Origin: RGVT01 sp037129475
Lineage (GTDB): Bacteria; Planctomycetota; Planctomycetia; Pirellulales; UBA1268
Length of the DNA: 64,000 bases
NCBI GenBank assembly: GCA_037129475.1
Contig: JBAXUY010000002.1
Coordinates: forward strand, 56,160 to 120,159
Direction: 5' to 3'
Under the pieces are notes generated by a model. The model had not been told where the DNA came from and ran no database searches. It saw only the letters and a list, made by a program, of their open reading frames with translations. Below are positions 60,215 through 64,000 of the stretch, piece by piece (within the stretch, counting starts at the first letter, position 1; every line of letters begins with the position of its first letter). A program made the position numbers and the translations under genes.

Positions 60215-60886
60215 CTACACGACGCGGGTGACGTTCGCCGGGATGGTGTTGCGCGTGAAGAGGGCGCGCCATACGGGGGCGCCGGCGAGGCGGGTGCGGC
60301 GTTCGAAGTGGGTGTGGTAGTCGAGGTCGTGCTCGGCCGGGCGGGGATCGACCGGGGCCGGCTCCGAGAACAAGCCGGTGGCCCGCGTGAAGTCGAGCGA
60401 TTCGAGGAAGTATTCCTCGACGTCGGTCCACACGTGGAGTTCGCCTCCCGGAGGCAGCACGCGGCCGGCGTGCTGGAGGAACGTCGCCGAGAGCACGCGC
60501 CGTTTGCGGTGCCGCGCCTTCCACCAGGGGTCGGGAAAGTAGACGTGAATTGCGGCCAGGCAGGCGTCGGGCAGCAGGCCGCGGACGAGCCACGTGGCGT
60601 CGCCCTGGATGATCCGCGCATTGGGGGCGGCGCGGCGGGCGAGCCGTGCGGCGCACAGACGGGCGTAGCCGACCGCGAGCTCGGCGCCGAGAAAGTTGCG
60701 TTCGGGGCGGGCTGCCGAGACGGTGTCGAGAAACAGGCCCTTGCCGCTGCCGACCTCGAGCTCGATCGGGGACTTTGCGGGGAACAGCACGGCTGGATCG
60801 AGCGGCACCGGCAGATCGGCGAGCGCCAAGAGGTGCGTCGACAGGTCGAGCGCGGGGTCGAGTTTCTTCGGCGGCCGGCGCGGCAT
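60215..60886 (-). CDS. trmB: tRNA (guanine-N7-)-methyltransferase
   Basis: 223 residues. Methylates G46 of tRNA with SAM. SAM motif IELEVGSGKGLFLDTV (Glu44 and following Gly), FLGAELAVGYARLCAARLAR, NARIIQGDATWLV, and the diagnostic VYFPDPWWKARHRKRRVLS, then GRVLPPGGELHVWTDVEEYF and TRFERR-like YHTHFERRTRLAG. The start ATG shares one base with the upstream stop (TGATG). Confidence 0.93.
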   Translation of the reverse strand: MPRRPPKKLDPALDLSTHLLALADLPVPLDPAVLFPAKSPIELEVGSGKGLFLDTVSAARPERNFLGAELAVGYARLCAARLARRAAPNARIIQGDATWLVRGLLPDACLAAIHVYFPDPWWKARHRKRRVLSATFLQHAGRVLPPGGELHVWTDVEEYFLESLDFTRATGLFSEPAPVDPRPAEHDLDYHTHFERRTRLAGAPVWRALFTRNTIPANVTRVV

Positions 60887-61413
60887 CAGTGGGCCGCCGC
60901 CCCGCCGGAGGATTCGAGCAGAAAATCGACCGGCAGCGGCACGCCCTTGATCACGCCGTCGACCACGATGCTGTCGCGGACCACGCCTTGGAAGCGGCAC
61001 ACGATCATCGCCTTCGGCCGCACGCGCACCCGTTCCACGGCGATCACGAGGCGGTCGCCCGGCACCACCGGCTCGCGGAATCGCACCTCTTCCATGCCCC
61101 CGAAGCCGATCACCTTGGCGTCGAGCAGGTTGTGCTTCTGCGTGTAATAACTGGAGAGCTGGGCCGCCGCCTCGCACATCAAGACGCCCGGCATCAGCGG
61201 CATCTGCGGAAAGTGGCCGCGCACCCAGAATTCGTCGCGGGTCACGTCCTTGTAGCCGACGCACAGGCCGCGGGCCTGGTCCTCGTGGACGATCGCCGAC
61301 AGTTGCTCCATCTCGAACCGCTGCTTGTTCCAGCGGCGGATCTCGTGGATGTCGGCGATGACGTGGTTGAGGTCGTATTCGCTCGGATGGATCAGAAAAT
61401 CGCGCGGTGCCAC
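60886..61413 (-). CDS. FabZ-like 3-hydroxyacyl-ACP dehydratase
   Basis: 175 residues. Hot-dog fold with the catalytic pair His67 (VRGHFPQMPLMPG) and Glu81 (GVLMCEAAAQLSSYY), then IGFGGMEEVRFREPVVPGDRLVI and a VCRFQGVVRDSIVVDGVIKGV strand. The motif order fits FabZ; specificity for fatty acid or lipid A acyl chains is not resolved. An unusually long N-terminus (about 60 residues before HFP) makes it longer than E. coli FabZ. Transcribed with trmB, and 26 bases after the 32-residue gene. Confidence 0.87.
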   Translation of the reverse strand: MAPRDFLIHPSEYDLNHVIADIHEIRRWNKQRFEMEQLSAIVHEDQARGLCVGYKDVTRDEFWVRGHFPQMPLMPGVLMCEAAAQLSSYYTQKHNLLDAKVIGFGGMEEVRFREPVVPGDRLVIAVERVRVRPKAMIVCRFQGVVRDSIVVDGVIKGVPLPVDFLLESSGGAAAH

Positions 61414-61439
61414 GGCCGTGCTTCCTCGGGCGGCGAAGG

Positions 61440-61538
61440 TCAGGTCCGGATGTGCTTGCGCTTCATCTTCCGCGCCTTGCTGTTGGCGGGCCGGGCGCCG
61501 TGGTTGGCCTTCTTGAGGCTGCGATGGGGCTTTGCCAT
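61440..61538 (-). CDS. Very small basic protein (32 residues)
   Basis: MAKPHRSLKKANHGARPANS and KARKMKRKHIRT: 13 Lys/Arg among 32 residues. Its GGAGAA Shine-Dalgarno lies about 8 bases before the ATG at 61538. Such tiny basic proteins are often ribosome-associated in several phyla (for instance the bL37 class), but I do not recognise this one. It lies 26 bases upstream of the fabZ-like gene, same strand. The length is at the lower limit for prediction. Confidence 0.6.
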   Translation of the reverse strand: MAKPHRSLKKANHGARPANSKARKMKRKHIRT

Positions 61539-61645
61539 GAAATGATTCTCCGGGCTGGGCTGAGTCCGCTCAGGCCGTGCCGGGCGGAAAGCGAGTTGTA
61601 CCACGCGGTCGGCGGGGCCGCCACGCCGCCCGCCCTCCGGCCTGT

Positions 61646-62146
61646 TCAGCGGCGCTGATTGGCCGCCGCGGCCCGGCGTTCCGCGGCGATCGCTTCGCGG
61701 ACGCTCGTACGCAGAATTTCCACGAAGCTGGCGGCGAGAAATCCGAACAATCCGCCGATCACGGCCGACGAGATTCCACCGATCACCGCGCCGGCCCACG
61801 AGCACGTGGTGAATGCGACGAGTGCCCACGTGCCGCAGACAGCACCGCACAGAGCTCCGATCGCCGCGGAGACGGGCACGAGGCGCCCCAGGCTGCCCGT
61901 GCGCTCGAGGTGCGTGGGCCGGGGGATCGGCACGGCGGCCACCTGCATCCTCGATGCTGGCCGGCGGGACAGGTCGAGGTCGGTCGCCTCCCGCATCTTC
62001 GTGCCGAGGGCGTTGCCCGCCACGTGGGCCGCCAGGCTCGCGATCACCACCACGGCGGCCATCCAGCCGGCGATCCCCAGCCAGGTGATCGCCGCGCAGG
62101 CGACGGCCACCACCACCACGAGCCACGAATAGGTGACCAGCCGCAT
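61646..62146 (-). CDS. Small inner membrane protein of unknown function
   Basis: 166 residues, likely four membrane segments (about 7-25, 26-46, 95-115 and 117-140; VVVVAVACAAITWLGIAGWM, VSAAIGALCGAVCGTWALVAF, GAVIGGISSAVIGGLFGFLA). A basic, helical tail ends it (AAERRAAAANQRR). The ATG at 62146 has GAGG about 8 bases upstream; a TTG start at 62164 is less likely. No family recognised. Confidence 0.65.
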   Translation of the reverse strand: MRLVTYSWLVVVVAVACAAITWLGIAGWMAAVVVIASLAAHVAGNALGTKMREATDLDLSRRPASRMQVAAVPIPRPTHLERTGSLGRLVPVSAAIGALCGAVCGTWALVAFTTCSWAGAVIGGISSAVIGGLFGFLAASFVEILRTSVREAIAAERRAAAANQRR

Positions 62147-62194
62147 ACGGAAGCCTCGCTCCAACCATCGTAGCAGCGTGGGGGCGTGCGGCCG

Positions 62195-63715
62195 TCAAAA
62201 GTTCCGATCCACCGCCTCCTCGCGGTAGATCGGCAGGAGGCGGTAGTAGACCTCGAGTGTGAGCACGGCGAGTGCGGTGTGGGCCAGTCGCCCGCCCGGC
62301 GCCGTGTCGTGATCGGCGAAAAACCAACTGCCCGCCTCGTGTCCAAACCGCGCCTGCTGGGCCACGATCAGGTCGCGGTTCTTGCCGTTCCAGCGGGGCC
62401 ACACGGGATGGTCGAGTTGGAGGAGCGCCTGCGACAGGTAGAAGTTCTGGTAGATGTTCGTGGGCGACGGCCCGGGCTTGGCGAGATTCGTGACGCCACG
62501 CTGGAGCGCCTCGTGTCCGCTGCCCCAGCCGGTGTACATGCGGCACAAGAGGCCGACCGCCGACGTGCAGGGCTTGGCGGCAGGCGTGCGGTAGCCGTAG
62601 GCGGCGCCACCCTGTGTCTGCACGCGGTCGAGGAACCGCCGGGCCGCCTCGATCGTGGGAGATGGCACCTCCATGCCCGCGAGCATCGCGCTCTTGAGGG
62701 CTGCGATCTGCCACGCCGTCACGGTGATGTCGCCGGCCTGTCCCGGCAGGTAGCGCCAGCCCCCGCCGTGGAGATCCTGCGCCGTTTCGGTGAACCGCAC
62801 CGCATCGCGGACAGAGGGCACGAGCATCGCGTCGCCCGTCATGCCGAGCGCCTCGGCGAGCACGAGCGTCGTGACGCCGTGGCCGTACATCGTGCCCTCG
62901 CAGAAGTCGCCGCCCCGCGGCGTGGGCTGCATCCGGCTCACGAGATAGTAGATTCCGCGCGACACTGTCTGCTGATACGGGCCATCGACATGCGTGCTGC
63001 CTGCTCCGAGGAACGGGAGGAGCGCGATCGCCGTGCTCGCTGTCGAGCCGGTGAGCGTGCCCGGATCACGGCACGCGCCATCGCAGCGGCAGCCGGAGAG
63101 GTCGAATTGCCACGAGCCGTCGACGGCCTGATGGAGCGCGAGCCAGGCGAGCCCCGCCTCGACCGCCGCCTCGCTCGCCGCCGATCCGCCCCGCGCGAGC
63201 GCCGCCGTGCCACGGGCGGCTCCGCGCCGCGGCGCGAAGGCAGCGGTGCCGCTCGTCACCGTGCCACCGGGAGACGCCGTCGTGGCGACGGTGCCGCCGC
63301 CCACGCGCACCGACACGGCCCGGGCCGGCGGGCCGGCGGGATCGAAGCGGATCGGCGATTCCTCCGCGTCGGCGGCAGGCGTCGCGGCGGGATCGAGCAC
63401 CGTCACGAGCGGCACGTCGTCGGTGGGGAGCTCTCGAGCCTCGATCGTCGGGGTGGCCGCGGCGGCCTGAGCCGAATCGTCTGGAAGGTCGTCGCCAAGC
63501 GCGACATCGAAGAGGTGTTCATCACCCGGAGCCTCAGCATCCCCAAACCGCAACTGGATCGGCTCGAGCGGCGGTGTGCGCCGGGTCTCGAGCGCCAGGA
63601 TCGCGAGGATGATGCACACGACGACGTGGGCGACGAGGCTCAGGTAGCCGGCCCGCACGGCGGGGCTCGCCACCGTGCGTTCGATCCACGGTGTGTCAGG
63701 GCTCTCGTTCGGCAT
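62195..63715 (-). CDS. Membrane-anchored protein with prenyltransferase/squalene cyclase-like repeats
   Basis: 506 residues. One N-terminal membrane segment (about 20-42: SLVAHVVVCIILAILAL) and an Ala/Pro/Thr-rich linker (about 50-145) precede helical repeats of the terpenoid-cyclase/prenyltransferase superfamily: AGLAWLALHQAVDGSWQFD, GRGIYYLV-like RGIYYLVSRMQP, YGHGVTTLVLAEALGM, GGGWRYLPGQAGDITVTAWQIAALKSA, and GGAAYGYRTPAAKPCTSAVGLLCRMYTGW. Planctomycete proteins of this layout are common and of unknown function. It contains several Cys (SGCRCDGACRD). The ATG at 63715 was preferred: the longer open frame crosses repeat sequence. Confidence 0.8.
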   Translation of the reverse strand: MPNESPDTPWIERTVASPAVRAGYLSLVAHVVVCIILAILALETRRTPPLEPIQLRFGDAEAPGDEHLFDVALGDDLPDDSAQAAAATPTIEARELPTDDVPLVTVLDPAATPAADAEESPIRFDPAGPPARAVSVRVGGGTVATTASPGGTVTSGTAAFAPRRGAARGTAALARGGSAASEAAVEAGLAWLALHQAVDGSWQFDLSGCRCDGACRDPGTLTGSTASTAIALLPFLGAGSTHVDGPYQQTVSRGIYYLVSRMQPTPRGGDFCEGTMYGHGVTTLVLAEALGMTGDAMLVPSVRDAVRFTETAQDLHGGGWRYLPGQAGDITVTAWQIAALKSAMLAGMEVPSPTIEAARRFLDRVQTQGGAAYGYRTPAAKPCTSAVGLLCRMYTGWGSGHEALQRGVTNLAKPGPSPTNIYQNFYLSQALLQLDHPVWPRWNGKNRDLIVAQQARFGHEAGSWFFADHDTAPGGRLAHTALAVLTLEVYYRLLPIYREEAVDRNF

Positions 63716-63918
63716 GGCTCTGCCTGTCGGGGCGACTTTTCCGTCGGGGCAAATCGTACGCTCGGGAAAGACCCCCTTCCCCGCGCAGACGGCGATCCCT
63801 GCGGGGCTTCCCCGTACGTCATCGTCCAGCCGGGCGGACTGGCTGAAGGTCTTGCAGGACAGGCGTCCCGGCTGTCCTGCCCTGCTCAGCCGATTCGCAT
63901 CCGGTAACCACCCGCATT

Positions 63919-64000
63919 CGGAGCCGAAGGGAGGCATGCTCGAGAGATGCTTCACGGAACGGCACGGCATCCTGCCGTCCGTTCCTTGGCCGACCTCCGT
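63919..64000. repeat. Family C dispersed repeat, copy 2 (runs off the window)
   Basis: Matches 47716-47797 at 79 of 82 bases. The gap 63716-64000 otherwise contains no supported gene. Confidence 0.8.

Noticed and set aside
63716..63970. N-terminal extension of the prenyltransferase-repeat protein
   Set aside because: The extra frame is encoded by the family C repeat and low-complexity DNA, before a clear internal ATG followed by a membrane segment.
1..64000. CRISPR arrays, rRNA and tRNA genes
   Set aside because: No regularly spaced short repeats and no recognised conserved RNA sequence; the palindromic elements are dispersed, not arrayed. A tRNAscan/Infernal run was not possible.

Overview
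The window is a GC-rich bacterial chromosome segment from a planctomycete, probably of the Pirellulales. This rests on families typical of that phylum: a DUF1559 prepilin-like protein, a DUF1552 protein beside a DUF1587/1592/1588/1585 cytochrome protein, DUF1080, a secreted sulfatase and a Tat-exported Gfo/Idh/MocA protein, the bacterial formylmethanofuran genes fhcB-fhcA, and a PEP-CTERM protein made of autotransporter-type beta-strand repeats. About 47 protein genes are supported. I recognised no rRNA, tRNA, CRISPR array, prophage or intact insertion sequence.

Layout. 1-8.4 kb: tail of a Cys-rich secreted protein, an MFS transporter, two small secreted proteins, a PQQ-like propeller protein coupled to a DUF454 membrane protein, class II aldolase, then kdsD-kdsC. 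8.4-11.6 kb: a 1043-residue LptC/LptA-like protein in the position lptC-lptA hold after kdsDC in proteobacteria. 11.6-15.4 kb: sugar porter, an esterase-like protein lacking its nucleophile serine, hpt and a glycosyltransferase. 15.4-22.7 kb: one tightly packed minus-strand gene train, cytochrome/DUF1592 protein -> DUF1552 -> DUF1080 -> fhcB -> fhcA. 22.7-31.5 kb: oxidoreductase, sulfatase, PIN-TRAM, dGTPase, HIT protein, scpA with a metallo-beta-lactamase-fold protein, and hemW. 31.4-42.6 kb: a giant surface-protein gene on the minus strand, split by a frameshift at a run of eight G. 43.2-46.5 kb: a duplicated hemW 3' end and the three-gene transhydrogenase operon (pntAA, pntAB, pntB). 46.7-50 kb: rplM-rpsI, a Gly/Met-rich protein and a DUF1559 prepilin behind a strong promoter with a palindromic operator. 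50.1-55.5 kb: ABC ATPase, permease, a TM-anchored protein, and a shorter paralogue of the last. 55.5-64 kb: CorC/HlyC protein, proB, purF, then fabZ-like, trmB, a 32-residue basic protein, a small membrane protein and a large prenyltransferase-repeat-like protein.

The most unusual feature is a dispersed palindromic element of about 54 bp (eight sites). It is two head-to-head perfect palindromes bounded by GTAG...CTAC. At several gene ends its terminal TAG is the stop codon; between glycosyltransferase and fhcA one copy ends both convergent genes. At the end of the giant PEP-CTERM gene the corresponding TAG has become CAG, so translation runs through the element and adds 18 residues beyond the PEP-CTERM basic cluster. 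The same element forms part of a direct repeat, perfect over 90 bp, that brackets the 11.9-kb giant-gene region. Two other dispersed families occupy most of the remaining long non-coding gaps.

Functionally the window mixes housekeeping genes (purF, hpt, proB, rplM-rpsI, trmB, scpA, pnt, hemW, fba), envelope biogenesis (kdsDC, LptA-like, fabZ-like, glycosyltransferase), C1 metabolism (fhcBA) and secreted functions thought to belong to polymer degradation. Several genes (kdsD, hpt, purF, the DUF1592 protein) have a -10-like hexamer so close to the start codon that their transcripts are probably leaderless or nearly so. Most starts were chosen by 4-nt ATGA overlaps or by visible Shine-Dalgarno sequences. 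All family assignments are from reading motifs, not from database searches.
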